A stretch of 64,000 nucleotides of DNA from Thiomicrorhabdus sp041583835 (GCF_041583835.1 NZ_JBFHFC010000002.1:175736-239735), one strand, 5' to 3'; positions 1 through 8,523 are shown, numbered from the stretch's first letter. The notes: generated by a model from the sequence alone, not told the origin. Program-made: numbers and translations.

Positions 1-25
1 CCAGAAAGGACTGTTCGGCTCGGTC

Positions 26-486
26 GAATCTGGCGATTCAACCTTAAGCCCGTTTTCTTGCGAAAACAAACTAAGCCTCCATGTCTTTTGTAGCGTACTC
101 GGCTTGACCGAGGCCTGGGCCGTCCCACGTTTCCATCACTTAGGGTGCTGTTCAACTCGTCCGCTCTGGGGAGCGGAGCAGGTGACTCTCCTCGACGTGA
201 ATCCGACTCTGGGGAGTGCGGGTTCACTCTCGCGACTGGGGTCGCTCGCTCGTCACAAACCGCATCTACTTCAGCTCCTTGGACATACGCTGATTGGATG
301 CTCTCACAAAGCACTCGCTCCTGGACGTCTCGAGTACTTCGTTCACGACCGCTACGCGAAGCCAAAACGAGAATGGAAGATTCTTGTTTTGGAGTTCGCT
401 TGCTCTCGATTAGGAATCTATTTCATCTGAAAATAGGCTCCGAATCTCACGCCGATTCAATGCATCAGGTAGAACCTGAAACAGGT
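26..486 (+). ncRNA. Candidate large structured RNA (train of stem-loops)
   Basis: Almost the whole stretch folds into consecutive local hairpins: 26-39, 52-67, 98-112, 160-177, 197-227, 232-245, 262-301 (nested), 323-350 (nested), 356-399, 418-436, 442-458 and 466-478 (or alternatively 474-486). Three adjacent stems (160-177, 197-227, 232-245) close on the same TGGG tetraloop. The 13-bp stem at 197-227 and the 12-bp stem 363-374/380-391 each contain one G-T wobble on the plus strand, which would be a mismatch on the other strand, so a plus-strand transcript fits better. Two overlapping open frames run through it but match nothing I recognise. The 5' boundary may lie outside the window. No RNA family is recognised; the call rests on structure only. 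Confidence 0.35.
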
Positions 487-648
487 ACTTCTTCTTGGCA
501 TTTCACCATCATTATCTAAAGGAGGATAGATATAAGGTAGGACTGTTTTAAAGATTTAGTTAAAGAGCTCGCTCTCTTAACAACAAGCTTTGTAAAGACT
601 AAGCCTTCTTTTGGTGATAATCATGGCGCATAACAAAGCTTGGTGCAA
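487..648. other. Intergenic stretch without a clear gene
   Basis: No credible open frame is seen here. A perfect ribosome-binding-like AAAGGAGGA at about 520 is not followed by a start codon at usable distance. Two partly complementary elements around 583-592 and 632-641, each centred on AAGCTT, could form a stem. Confidence 0.4.
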
Positions 649-665
649 TGAGTCAACTTGACTCA
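649..665. repeat. 17-bp palindrome at the 3' end of the membrane gene
   Basis: TGAGTCAA-C-TTGACTCA is a perfect inverted repeat that includes the stop codon of the minus-strand gene starting at 1154. It has no T-tract on either side, so a normal intrinsic terminator is doubtful; it may be an mRNA-end hairpin or a protein site. Confidence 0.4.
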
Positions 666-1154
666 CCCATTAGTCATTCTGACTTCCTTAAGCATGGCTA
701 GCATTTGCTTAACAAAAACAAAGATACAAAAGAACAGTAATATTAAGTATGTAAAGCCAAGCTGTGTATTGTCTGAAAACTCCCCTAACAAAGGAAACAT
801 CTTAACGATGAAGTAATTCAGAGCAGGTATAATCAAGACAAATAAATAAGCCCATATGAGTGTGCCAATACTAAGAATATTGCGATTAATTGCCGCAGGA
901 TTTTGGGTGAATGCAATATATAATGAACGCGGACTTACAGCAGCAAGACCAGCAAGAATTATTAATAACACGGATAACCCAAAGCTCAGTACAGCAAGCT
1001 TTAATTCACCTAGTTCTATCAATAGTTCTTTATCCAGGTAAGCCAAAGCCATTAGTCCAGGAGAAAGAAAGAAAAAAGCCACAAATATTATTTGCAGCAA
1101 CGTAGAAGTACCGATTTTATCTCTGAGAAGTTCATTCAAATCTAATTTAATCAT
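663..1154 (-). CDS. Hypothetical membrane protein (island)
   Basis: This encodes 163 residues with about four hydrophobic segments, at roughly residues 17-38, 50-72, 93-113 and 130-150, so it is probably an inner-membrane protein. The N-terminus (MIKLDLNELL) looks cytosolic and amphipathic. An AGAGGT-like ribosome site precedes the ATG. I recognise no family. It is AT-rich like the other island genes and points the same way as the KAP NTPase gene, from which it is separated by about 200 bp. It may be a membrane partner in a defence-type module, but this is inference from position only. Confidence 0.6.
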   Translation of the reverse strand: MIKLDLNELLRDKIGTSTLLQIIFVAFFFLSPGLMALAYLDKELLIELGELKLAVLSFGLSVLLIILAGLAAVSPRSLYIAFTQNPAAINRNILSIGTLIWAYLFVLIIPALNYFIVKMFPLLGEFSDNTQLGFTYLILLFFCIFVFVKQMLAMLKEVRMTNG

Positions 1155-1354
1155 TGTTAGTTTTACCTCTGATTCTGTCTAACTAATAAAATCAGCCGCG
1201 TCGCTTTTTGGCATCGGCTGGAGTACGTTGTGAACGTGTTTATTACTTTGTTCATGCCTACATTGTAGCCAGAGCTGCGCATTTCTTGCCAAGGTTAATT
1301 TCCAGTCTCGATTTCTCTCTTTATGAGTTTTAGCGCTGTCGGAACTCATTTATT

Positions 1355-2899
1355 TTAAGCATCAAATAAGTTCGCCAGCTCAACCAAGTTGATATATTCC
1401 TCTAAGCTTAAATGAGAGTAGCCATCTTTGTTCGTATCAATAGTACTGCGCATCAAATCAGAAGTATCTGTATTTTGAGCGCTTGGTACTTGATTCAGAG
1501 AGTCTTGGGGCCTGATTGGTTGACCAATGAGTTGACCATATCTGTATCGAATGTAATGAGATGCTAATATTTCTCTTCCACCAGGTGCAGTTGAAGGTTG
1601 AGAAGGAAAGGTAATTTCAAAAGAGCCTATGCCAGCATCCAAGTGAAAATAAAATTTGATGTTGAAACTGTCAATATGATGTTGTTCATACTCAGGGTGG
1701 TACTGTCTAAAATCGCTAACACTTCGGACAAATACCCGGTTTCTGTTTTTTATCGAAATATAAAAGTTATAGTCTCTCTCTTTCCAACATAGAAATGCTA
1801 CAGTCAATATCAGGTCAATCGACTTTTTATGAGGTGATTGGGTTACTTGATTGAGTATGGAGAAGAGTTGGTCAAAAATGCGTTCCGAAGTTCTTAGGTC
1901 TAAGTTGTAGTGTTTTAGAAAGTTCCCTATTGTTGCCATTATATCGTCTGGGTCTAGGTAGTAAGGCATGACAGACCATTGATGCTCTTTTATTAGTGTG
2001 ACCAAATGCTTGCTCTGGGGAAGGGTCTTGATGAATGAAATGTGGTCAGGTACAGGTAAGGATAGATGGCGATTGAAGAAGCGGCCTAAGTAGGTTTCGG
2101 CATCGAATTCATTTCCGTAGACAACTTTTATCGAGTGTTGAAGTTGTTGGGTATCCGTGGCAATCACAAATACCACTTTCTTCATACAGAACAGGTGTTT
2201 GATTGTTTCCAGCATTTCTATTGCATAGGTCGGTCGACACCTGTCTAGTTCGTCGATGAATATAAAAGCTGGTGCGTTTAGCTCACCTGTATTCGTGGCA
2301 TTATCGACCCATTGAGAGATGGTCTTTTGAAAACTGTCTATCGATTTCGCTTTTTGGTTATGGTTATTAATGATTGCTTCGGTTAGTTTTTTTGCCGCTT
2401 CGGCCGTTACGCTCCCCACTTCATCGTCTTCACCTGGCTCTTTCTCTCCAGTTGAGGCTTCAAGGACTTCATCAGTATCAATTCCCGATGCTTTTTTTAC
2501 TAAAGATTTGGCAATGATTGGAGCTACGGCTTTGAATAGGTTTATTACGTTTCGGGATGAATCTCTTATCATTGCATCGGTGTTGTTTCCTGACTGTTTT
2601 TCTAATTGATTAATGATTGCACCAACAGTGGTTAACAGTGGGTCATCTGAAAAGTCATGTTTCCAAGCATCAATGTAAACGACGGGGTGTTCAGTTTTGA
2701 GTTCATTAAGCCAACGCCGTAGAAAATAAGTTTTTCCTGCGCCCCATTCAGCATTCAAGTTGAGAACGTAGTTTCTGTACTCCCCTTCGCCAACTAGATG
2801 GTTTGTTAAGAATACGGCATATTTTGCTCGGTCGAGTATGTCCGCCGAGTAAATTTCGCCTTCAATGTTAGCTTCTTCTTTCCAATTAAAATTGGCCAT
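1355..2899 (-). CDS. KAP family P-loop NTPase
   Basis: This 514-residue protein has a Walker A motif (NAEWGAGKTYFLRRW, about residues 49-63) and a Walker B (FIFIDELDRCRP, near residue 213) followed by the helix typical of KAP NTPases. In this family the segment between Walker A and B often carries membrane helices; here it is charged and only weakly hydrophobic, so the protein is probably cytosolic or peripherally bound. The C-terminal 150 residues are unrecognised. KAP NTPases are found in phage-exclusion proteins such as PifA and in many defence islands, and this one sits in an island with a DUF4145 gene 18 bp upstream. A defence role is inference. Confidence 0.85.
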   Translation of the reverse strand: MANFNWKEEANIEGEIYSADILDRAKYAVFLTNHLVGEGEYRNYVLNLNAEWGAGKTYFLRRWLNELKTEHPVVYIDAWKHDFSDDPLLTTVGAIINQLEKQSGNNTDAMIRDSSRNVINLFKAVAPIIAKSLVKKASGIDTDEVLEASTGEKEPGEDDEVGSVTAEAAKKLTEAIINNHNQKAKSIDSFQKTISQWVDNATNTGELNAPAFIFIDELDRCRPTYAIEMLETIKHLFCMKKVVFVIATDTQQLQHSIKVVYGNEFDAETYLGRFFNRHLSLPVPDHISFIKTLPQSKHLVTLIKEHQWSVMPYYLDPDDIMATIGNFLKHYNLDLRTSERIFDQLFSILNQVTQSPHKKSIDLILTVAFLCWKERDYNFYISIKNRNRVFVRSVSDFRQYHPEYEQHHIDSFNIKFYFHLDAGIGSFEITFPSQPSTAPGGREILASHYIRYRYGQLIGQPIRPQDSLNQVPSAQNTDTSDLMRSTIDTNKDGYSHLSLEEYINLVELANLFDA

Positions 2900-2917
2900 G
2901 TCGTTTCCGTTTATCTG

Positions 2918-3626
2918 TTATTTGTTTTGGTGTCGTTGTCGTTGTCGCTCTTGGGCGAATTCAATTCTTTTGGGTTCGGTGTAGAGTCTCTCCAGAAGGA
3001 TGAATGTAAAATCCAAAATGTCTTCGGCATCTTCAGTGGTTAGGATTCCCTCGTGTGCACCATCATTGCCGTCATCTTTAATGCAGTTAGATAGTTCCTT
3101 TAAGGATTCGGGGAGTATGTTATTGTCAAATAACCAAGGCAATCTGAGCCCTAAGTTTCTTCGAACTCTATTATTTAGCCCTGTTGTTTCATCATTATCG
3201 GATGGAAGGAGCTCTTTAGTTGCAAGGTCTAAACAGAGTCTGAACATCGTTGATGCTGCATTGTTACAGCCAATCGAAAGACATGAAGCACCTTCTTCAA
3301 AAATGTCATGAATGTTTTTTGGTAAATGCTCGGGGGGGTAACCTTTTTTCGCCGTCTAGGATGTTTACGATATGTTCTACGTCTACGATTTTATTGGCAG
3401 AAAAAGTTAAAGTATTTAGTCCATTATTAATCACTCTTTCATATCCAGCATCAGGAGACTTTTGTGAGACGAAAAACATAGTTGGTCTCATGCAGTTCCT
3501 ACAGGAACAAAAAACCTCGAAGCAGTTTTGCCAGTTGTTTTTCTTCTCTATAAAAACTTGGTCGAGTAAATCAAAGGTTATTTGTTTTGCATTGCATCTG
3601 GGACAATCTGCGACTAACTCTGACAC
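2918..3626 (-). pseudogene. DUF4145 protein interrupted by a frameshift
   Basis: Two frames together make one DUF4145 protein of about 235 residues. The N-terminal part (from 3626) begins with a zinc-ribbon-like CPRC and a second Cys pair (CSCRNC). It runs to EKRLPP and then leaves frame at a run of seven C (plus-strand G at 3332-3338). Removing one C continues into EHLPKNIHDIFEEGASCL and on to the fragment ending at 2918, which is the usual DUF4145 core. The cause may be a true mutation, phase variation at the homopolymer, programmed slippage or a sequencing error. DUF4145 proteins often accompany restriction and defence genes, and this one precedes the KAP NTPase with 18 bp between them. 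Confidence 0.75.
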
Positions 3627-3684
3627 TTTTCTTCTCTCCTGATAATTAGGTGGTCATAAGGTGCGTATTTTGAAAATGATTTTC

Positions 3685-4305
3685 TTATGAGGATATGTAT
3701 TCGAATAAATTTGATAGATATAAAAACAGTATTGAAAGGTTCTGTGCAAACCACTTTAGAGAGTCACCTATTCCAAATATGGCTTCCCAAACGGTAATAG
3801 CGGTGAGTATCAGTATATAGTGATTAGTCCTAGACTGTAGGGTGGCTAGCTTACCTTCAACGTAGATAATTTCTCCCCATTCATTTGTCCCGTATTTCTC
3901 GTCTGTACCGTGGTATGGGTCGAATTGGTGGGTCACGATGTCTTGATTTGTAGCTGCTGGGGATAATTTCATTGAATACCAATAGCCGCCGTCCAACGCA
4001 AATGTTATTCCATCAAGAAACACTTCTTCAGTTTGATTGGGGTTTAAAGAGGGGAGTGTTATGTTCTTACGGATTGTATTGTTTGATTGAGACGCTCGAT
4101 GTTCAAAGTTTGAGAAAGTCAGTTTGGCCCCAGTGAATACATGGTTGGATATGTTCTTTATCTTGATGTACAGGTCTAAAGGTTGGCCTTGTATGGGGAG
4201 AGTTGGATTTCGTTTAAAACTTTTTGAAAGTCTTGGTTTGAAAACCAATTCTATCCTTATTTCAACGCTTTCTTTTGTTTGAGAAGTAGGGTTGGAGTCG
4301 CCCAT
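3685..4305 (-). CDS. Hypothetical membrane-anchored protein (island)
   Basis: This 206-residue protein has a soluble region up to about residue 160 that looks like a beta-sandwich of the kind used in extracytoplasmic or protein-binding modules (PIQGQPLDLYIKIKNIS, then TFSNFEHR, as in CARDB/Ig-like folds). One or two hydrophobic helices follow near the C-terminus (about residues 160-178 and 187-202). There is no N-terminal signal peptide. I do not recognise the family. It is the last island gene before the attachment repeat and is oriented with the DUF4145 and KAP genes, 58 bp upstream of the former. Confidence 0.6.
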   Translation of the reverse strand: MGDSNPTSQTKESVEIRIELVFKPRLSKSFKRNPTLPIQGQPLDLYIKIKNISNHVFTGAKLTFSNFEHRASQSNNTIRKNITLPSLNPNQTEEVFLDGITFALDGGYWYSMKLSPAATNQDIVTHQFDPYHGTDEKYGTNEWGEIIYVEGKLATLQSRTNHYILILTAITVWEAIFGIGDSLKWFAQNLSILFLYLSNLFEYISS

Positions 4306-4563
4306 CCTGTTGTCCTTGAAGAATTTTTAATGAGACTTGATATTAATACTTGCTTATTTTTGAGTCAATTGAATGTGAACGTTGGTGCAGGATATCAAGA
4401 AGTAGTTGTATAGGGTGTTGAAGTTCCGGAAACCAAATTGTGCCATATTTGTGGCGTTGCTGAAGTATTGCGTAGTATATTGCGGTACATTTATGTCACA
4501 TTTCGAAAGCGGCAGGTTTGTAACTTGTTGAAATTTAAATAAATTAATTTTTAGAACAATGCC

Positions 4564-4608
4564 CTCATAATCGATAGGTCCACGGTTCAAGTCCGTGAGG
4601 GCCCACCA
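4564..4608 (+). other. Attachment-site repeat: 3' fragment of tRNA-Ile(CAU)
   Basis: From the anticodon loop CTCATAA (anticodon CAT at 4566-4568) the sequence reads through the 3' anticodon stem TCGAT, a five-base variable loop, a perfect T arm (CACGG-TTCAAGT-CCGTG) and the acceptor strand AGGGCCC-A-CCA. The 5' half is missing: bases before 4564 do not pair with TCGAT. Elements that integrate at tRNA genes leave exactly such a 3' copy at their far end, with the crossover often in the anticodon loop. The intact tRNA and the integrase would lie to the left of the window. The acceptor GGGCCC and CAT anticodon fit the lysidine-modified tRNA-Ile2 better than tRNA-Met. Confidence 0.85.
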
Positions 4609-4697
4609 TTCATTTCGCATAGATTCAAGCTTTCAGGTTTTATCCCTTTTACTCGTCAGCAAAATAAACGCGGGCCTTGGCTGTTCGATTAGCCGTT

Positions 4698-5726
4698 TTA
4701 GAGTGACAGGTAGCTGGCCGCTTCTTTGTCATCTATTGGTTCGTAGGTTCTTTCCGGTGCCGGGAATCCACAGCTTGTACCGTCTTTGACGCGAACGGAT
4801 TCTTCCCATGGCAACTTGTATTTGCCTTCGGCCAAGTCGGTCATATAGGTGTAAGGACAATCCATTGCACCACCTTTAACAGCTACGTATCCACGGTGTC
4901 CGAATTGATAGATGTTGTTTTCGACGCCCCAGGTAATTCGGGCTTCGTCTACCAGGTCGGGACGCACTTCAGCGGTGATGATTTCATCCGGAATTCCGTT
5001 GCCTTCGACAATTGGCGTGCCGTCGAAATTGACGATCATGCCTTCGCCCATCGAGTTGAATGTGCCGTCGGTTCCTGCAAGACAGACGTTGGCTGTGACC
5101 ATCAGGTTGCAAAACGAGTTGGCCTGGTTGGTGATTTTCCAGCTGTGTCTGATCGGTGCGGTGTAACCTGCGGTACGCAGCATGATGTTGGCACCTTTAT
5201 AAGCGCATTCTCTGGCCATTTCAGGGAACATGCCGTCATGACAGATAATCAGGGCCAGTTTCGAGCCGTTAGGGCCGTCACAGACCGGGATTCCTAGGTT
5301 GCCCGGTTCCCAAGGCTCGACCGGAACCCAAGGGTGCAGTTTGCGGTAGAACAGTTTGATGTCACCGTTGTCGTCGATGATGATTCCGGTGTTGTAAGGG
5401 TAGCCGTTCGGGTTGTATTCCATGATCGAGAAACATCCCCATATGTGGTTTTCTCGACATGCATTCCGGAACGCTTGCACTTCCGGTCCGTCGCGATGGC
5501 ACATGATTTCATCGCTGGTGTCCATTGACAGTCCGTGCAGGCAGTATTCTGGAAATACGACCAGATCCATGGTCGGCATCTGGTTTCTAGCTTTTTTGAC
5601 AAGATTACAGACGTTTTGAGTTTCTTGTGCAAGATCTTCGGGTGTTTTGACGTTGGGCAGTTGTTTTTGAACCAGTCCGATAACAACACCTTTGTCAGAT
5701 TTATTAAGGCCTCCGAGTCCACTCAT
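4698..5726 (-). CDS. amiF: Formamidase AmiF
   Basis: Hydrolyses formamide to formate and ammonia (EC 3.5.1.49); a cytosolic nitrilase-superfamily enzyme. The 342 residues carry the Cys-Glu-Lys triad: Glu60 in VVFPEY, Lys129 in FYRKLHPW and Cys162 in ICHDGMFPE. The His after the cysteine (CHDGM) is typical of AmiF, whereas AmiE has CDDGN. The length matches AmiF (about 334-340). It is the last gene of a minus-strand group with a MetX-like hydrolase and an NCS1 permease, separated from the former by 80 bp holding a strong hairpin. The start has TAAGGAGAG upstream. A paralogue, AmiE, lies at 60208. Confidence 0.93.
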   Translation of the reverse strand: MSGLGGLNKSDKGVVIGLVQKQLPNVKTPEDLAQETQNVCNLVKKARNQMPTMDLVVFPEYCLHGLSMDTSDEIMCHRDGPEVQAFRNACRENHIWGCFSIMEYNPNGYPYNTGIIIDDNGDIKLFYRKLHPWVPVEPWEPGNLGIPVCDGPNGSKLALIICHDGMFPEMARECAYKGANIMLRTAGYTAPIRHSWKITNQANSFCNLMVTANVCLAGTDGTFNSMGEGMIVNFDGTPIVEGNGIPDEIITAEVRPDLVDEARITWGVENNIYQFGHRGYVAVKGGAMDCPYTYMTDLAEGKYKLPWEESVRVKDGTSCGFPAPERTYEPIDDKEAASYLSL

Positions 5727-5774
5727 TGTTTACTCTCCTTATCGAAATTTTAAATTGTATTTTGTAGGGGGGAA

Positions 5775-5794
5775 GAGCGGTCGAACGACCGCTC
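5775..5794 (-). promoter_or_regulatory. Intercistronic hairpin before amiF
   Basis: GAGCGGTCG-AA-CGACCGCTC is a perfect 9-bp stem in the gap between the MetX-like gene and amiF. No T-tract follows on the minus strand, so it is more likely an mRNA-processing or stabilising element than a terminator. It could set amiF expression apart from the upstream genes. Confidence 0.5.
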
Positions 5795-5806
5795 GAGATG
5801 ACGAGA

Positions 5807-6820
5807 TTAGCTCGCTAAAAGTTCTTTTAGGGCATCGTCAATGAATGTGACATCAACCGGGTTTAGCCCAGGGCCGCCTGCGAAATGTCCCCAGATGGAA
5901 GGAATCGGGCGGAACTCGGCATTTGGCATTTTGCTGACTTCGTACTCGTTGTCTTCCGGTGGGAAGTAAAGGTCGGTTGCACCCGGCATGACGATCGCTT
6001 TGGCCGTGATCGATCCAAGCGCTTTTTCGAAATCGCCGTTATAGATCGGGTTGGCACTGATGTCGCCGTACTGCCAAGTCCATAGCATTGCCAGAAGGTT
6101 GTTGGCATCGCGATCCAGGAAGAAGCCTTCCCAGAAAGCAACCAGAAAGTCTTCAAGTGAAGAGTATCCTAGTTCTTTAAACAGCTCTTCTCTGTAGAAA
6201 GGTTGTGAGAAGCCCCAGCCTGCGTAAACGCGAGCCATGGCTCTTAGGCCTTTTGTAGGCGGTGTTTTGTACCAGCCGTGTTCAAAAGCGGCGTCTGCAG
6301 TCAAGGCAGCCTTAACCCCTTCCAGGAATACGAAGTTGTGGACGGAGGTTTTAGCGGAACCGCAGAAAGGTGCGATACGCTCAACCATGTCAGGGTATTG
6401 CGCTCCCCACTGGTAAGTCTGCTGTGCACCCATTGACCAACCTGCAACCAAAGCGATCTTTTCGATTCCGAACTCTTCCGTTACCAGTTTGTGCTGAGCG
6501 GTGACGTTATCGAAAAGTGTCGTTCCCGGAAAGCGAGCCTGGTCATAAGGTGCCGGCGTATTGCTTGGCGATGAAGAAAGACCGTTACCCAGCATGTTTG
6601 GAATGATGATGAAGTATTTGTCAGGGTCCATGGCCATACCAGGGCCGACAAGCCATTCATTGTCATAGTGTTGTCCCGAGTACCAAGTTGGGTAAACGAT
6701 CACGTTGTCTTTTGCTTCGTTTAGCGTACCGAACGTTTTATAAGCTAATTTAGCGTCACGTAGCGTTGCGCCACCTTGGGTGACAAAGTCACCCAGTTCG
6801 AAAAATTTATAGTCACTCAC
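5807..6820 (-). CDS. MetX-family alpha/beta hydrolase
   Basis: A 337-residue alpha/beta hydrolase of the homoserine O-acetyltransferase (MetX) family. The nucleophile elbow is GWSMGAQ with Ser129; the acid is the Asp of PGATDLYFPPEDN and the histidine is in WGHFAGG, in the right order. True MetX proteins act in methionine synthesis. Here the gene lies between an NCS1 permease and formamidase, 35 bp from the former, so a role in amide or ester hydrolysis or in acyl transfer is as likely. There is no signal peptide. Substrate unknown; family assignment is firm, function is not. Confidence 0.75.
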   Translation of the reverse strand: MSDYKFFELGDFVTQGGATLRDAKLAYKTFGTLNEAKDNVIVYPTWYSGQHYDNEWLVGPGMAMDPDKYFIIIPNMLGNGLSSSPSNTPAPYDQARFPGTTLFDNVTAQHKLVTEEFGIEKIALVAGWSMGAQQTYQWGAQYPDMVERIAPFCGSAKTSVHNFVFLEGVKAALTADAAFEHGWYKTPPTKGLRAMARVYAGWGFSQPFYREELFKELGYSSLEDFLVAFWEGFFLDRDANNLLAMLWTWQYGDISANPIYNGDFEKALGSITAKAIVMPGATDLYFPPEDNEYEVSKMPNAEFRPIPSIWGHFAGGPGLNPVDVTFIDDALKELLAS

Positions 6821-6855
6821 GATGTCTATATCTCCATTGTTTGTTGATTAAATTC

Positions 6856-8226
6856 TTATTTGGCGGCAGGTGCTGCTGCTTTATCGCTGCTGGTAGACAT
6901 GATTGCCCAGTAAGCCAAACCACCGATGACCGCTGAAGAAACCGCTGTTGATAATCCAGGGAAAGATTTTTCAACGATGAACGCGGCTACAGAACCGATA
7001 GCCCAAGCGATGAACGCTTTTGGACGCCAGTCTGTGTCGATTTCAGAGTCTTTTCTCAATAGGTATTGGTCGATCAGGATGATGGCACCGATAGGAGGAA
7101 CGATAATTCCAAGCAGGCTTAGCCATTCGATGAAGAAAGCCCAAACGTTGGTTGTGGCGATGACGATACCAATCGCACCAAGAATGACGGCAAGAAGACG
7201 CATGTGGCTTCCTAGGATACGTGACCAACCGGTTGCAGCGTTATACAAGCAGTGCGAACAGACCGAACCAAGGTTAAGCAGTAAGAAGACAAAAGCGACC
7301 ACAGCCAACCAACCGACGTTTTGAGCAATCATGTAACCGAACATGTTGTCGGCACCGAATGGGTTTGCATCCGGAACGGCTAGGGCGGCTGTCATGACGC
7401 CACCAACCAGCATGGCGATCATGTTGGCGAACGGGAAGGCGCTGAATGTAGCGACTAATGAACTTTTAGAGTCTTTTGCCCAACGGTTGAAGTCACCGGT
7501 CACCGTACCTGCGTCGATGAATAGTGCGATTACCATGGTAAGGCCGATACCGAAGGCCATTGGTACTTCAGGGTTGTTTCCAGGGTAAGCTGCGATTTGC
7601 GCCCAGGTAGTTGTGCTGGCAGCGTCAAATGCAACCCATAGACCAAGGATGACGAACAATGGGGCGGAAATCATACCGATCCAGTGCAGTCCTCGAACAC
7701 CCATGAAGGTAATTGCGATATATAAGATACCGGCGATGATCGCCATCATCGTATAGTTGATCTGGAAGGCGCTGTTTATCAATGCGCCGGTAATCCCGGT
7801 TTGTACGGCAAACCATCCCAGTAACAGGGTGGCTAACAATCCCGAGGCGAAAACATATCCTTTGCGCCCGAAGACGATACTGGCGATAAGTGCAAAGTTA
7901 TACCCTTTTTTGGTTCCAAGCAGTCCTAAACCACCGACATAGGCAAACATCAACAAGTTACCGATAATCATCGCCCATAAGGCATCTACAAATCCCATTC
8001 CCATTACAAGTAATGAACCTGTCATTGCACCTGTGATGATCATTGGGAAGCCGATCCATACCATGCTTACCGAGAACATGCTTCGTCTTGCTTTTGCAGG
8101 AACGGCACAGTGTTCGTATTCCTCACCGAGGACGTGATCCACTTCCTCTTCGATATGCTCTATGGCCTCTTCATATTCATCAAGTTTTGACGGCTTTCCC
8201 GTCATTTTTTGCTCCAAACCGGACAT
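6856..8226 (-). CDS. NCS1-type cytosine/purine/allantoin permease
   Basis: This 456-residue integral membrane protein has about twelve hydrophobic helices starting near residue 54, after an acidic cytosolic N-terminus (EEYEEAIEHIEEEVDHV type composition). The pattern fits the NCS1 family (CodB and allantoin/hydantoin permeases), proton- or sodium-coupled importers of nitrogen-rich small molecules. The ATG is preceded by AAAGGAGG, a near-perfect ribosome site. It is the first gene of the group leading to formamidase, so it may bring in the group's substrate, but NCS1 specificity cannot be read from sequence. A weak sigma-54-like element lies upstream at 8370-8383. Confidence 0.82.
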   Translation of the reverse strand: MSGLEQKMTGKPSKLDEYEEAIEHIEEEVDHVLGEEYEHCAVPAKARRSMFSVSMVWIGFPMIITGAMTGSLLVMGMGFVDALWAMIIGNLLMFAYVGGLGLLGTKKGYNFALIASIVFGRKGYVFASGLLATLLLGWFAVQTGITGALINSAFQINYTMMAIIAGILYIAITFMGVRGLHWIGMISAPLFVILGLWVAFDAASTTTWAQIAAYPGNNPEVPMAFGIGLTMVIALFIDAGTVTGDFNRWAKDSKSSLVATFSAFPFANMIAMLVGGVMTAALAVPDANPFGADNMFGYMIAQNVGWLAVVAFVFLLLNLGSVCSHCLYNAATGWSRILGSHMRLLAVILGAIGIVIATTNVWAFFIEWLSLLGIIVPPIGAIILIDQYLLRKDSEIDTDWRPKAFIAWAIGSVAAFIVEKSFPGLSTAVSSAVIGGLAYWAIMSTSSDKAAAPAAK

Positions 8227-8369
8227 GGCTGGACCTCCTTTTAAGTTGGCTTTGTTAAGTCTTGAAATAAAAAAAGAAAAAATGTTTTGGTTGGTAAACA
8301 GTGCGCAACTGTTTGGTGAGAAGGGAGATTAACGGCTTTGTAGATTAGCCTTCTCTGAGGTGCATATAA

Positions 8370-8383
8370 GCATTATTCATTCC
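8370..8383 (-). promoter_or_regulatory. Weak sigma-54-like promoter for the permease-amiF group
   Basis: On the minus strand TGG-N10-GC spacing is met (CC at 8382-8383 and GC at 8370-8371 on plus; minus sequence TTGGAATGAATAATGCT). Only the invariant GG and GC and a few flanking bases match TGGCAC-N5-TTGC, so this is the weakest of the sigma-54 calls. The predicted leader is about 130 nt and contains an inverted repeat, AAACAGT-N5-ACTGTTT (8296-8314). Confidence 0.35.
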
Positions 8384-8523
8384 AAGAATAAATATTTACG
8401 GTAATTCAACAGTTGCGGTATTTTGCGACTAATTAAGCAATCAATAATGTTTTTTGTTGGTGCTTTATTTGTAATTTTTGGTGCTTTGGGTCAGGTTGTG
8501 AAAGGAGGGTTTTTAGGATTGAA

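Noticed and set aside
104..519. Two overlapping plus-strand open frames of 108 and 124 residues
   Set aside because: They overlap in different frames, lack ribosome sites and cross a run of strong hairpins; no protein family is recognised.
520..535. Strong ribosome-binding-like AAAGGAGGA
   Set aside because: No ATG, GTG or TTG follows at 5-12 bases with an open frame.
1155..1354. Possible integron attC-like site (GTTAGAC with a nearby imperfect palindrome)
   Set aside because: The matching RYYYAAC end at a proper distance is missing and no integrase or cassette array is seen.
4354..4620. Minus-strand open frame of 88 residues
   Set aside because: It reads through the reverse of the tRNA fragment (WALTDLNRGP is a typical translation of tRNA DNA) and is not a gene.
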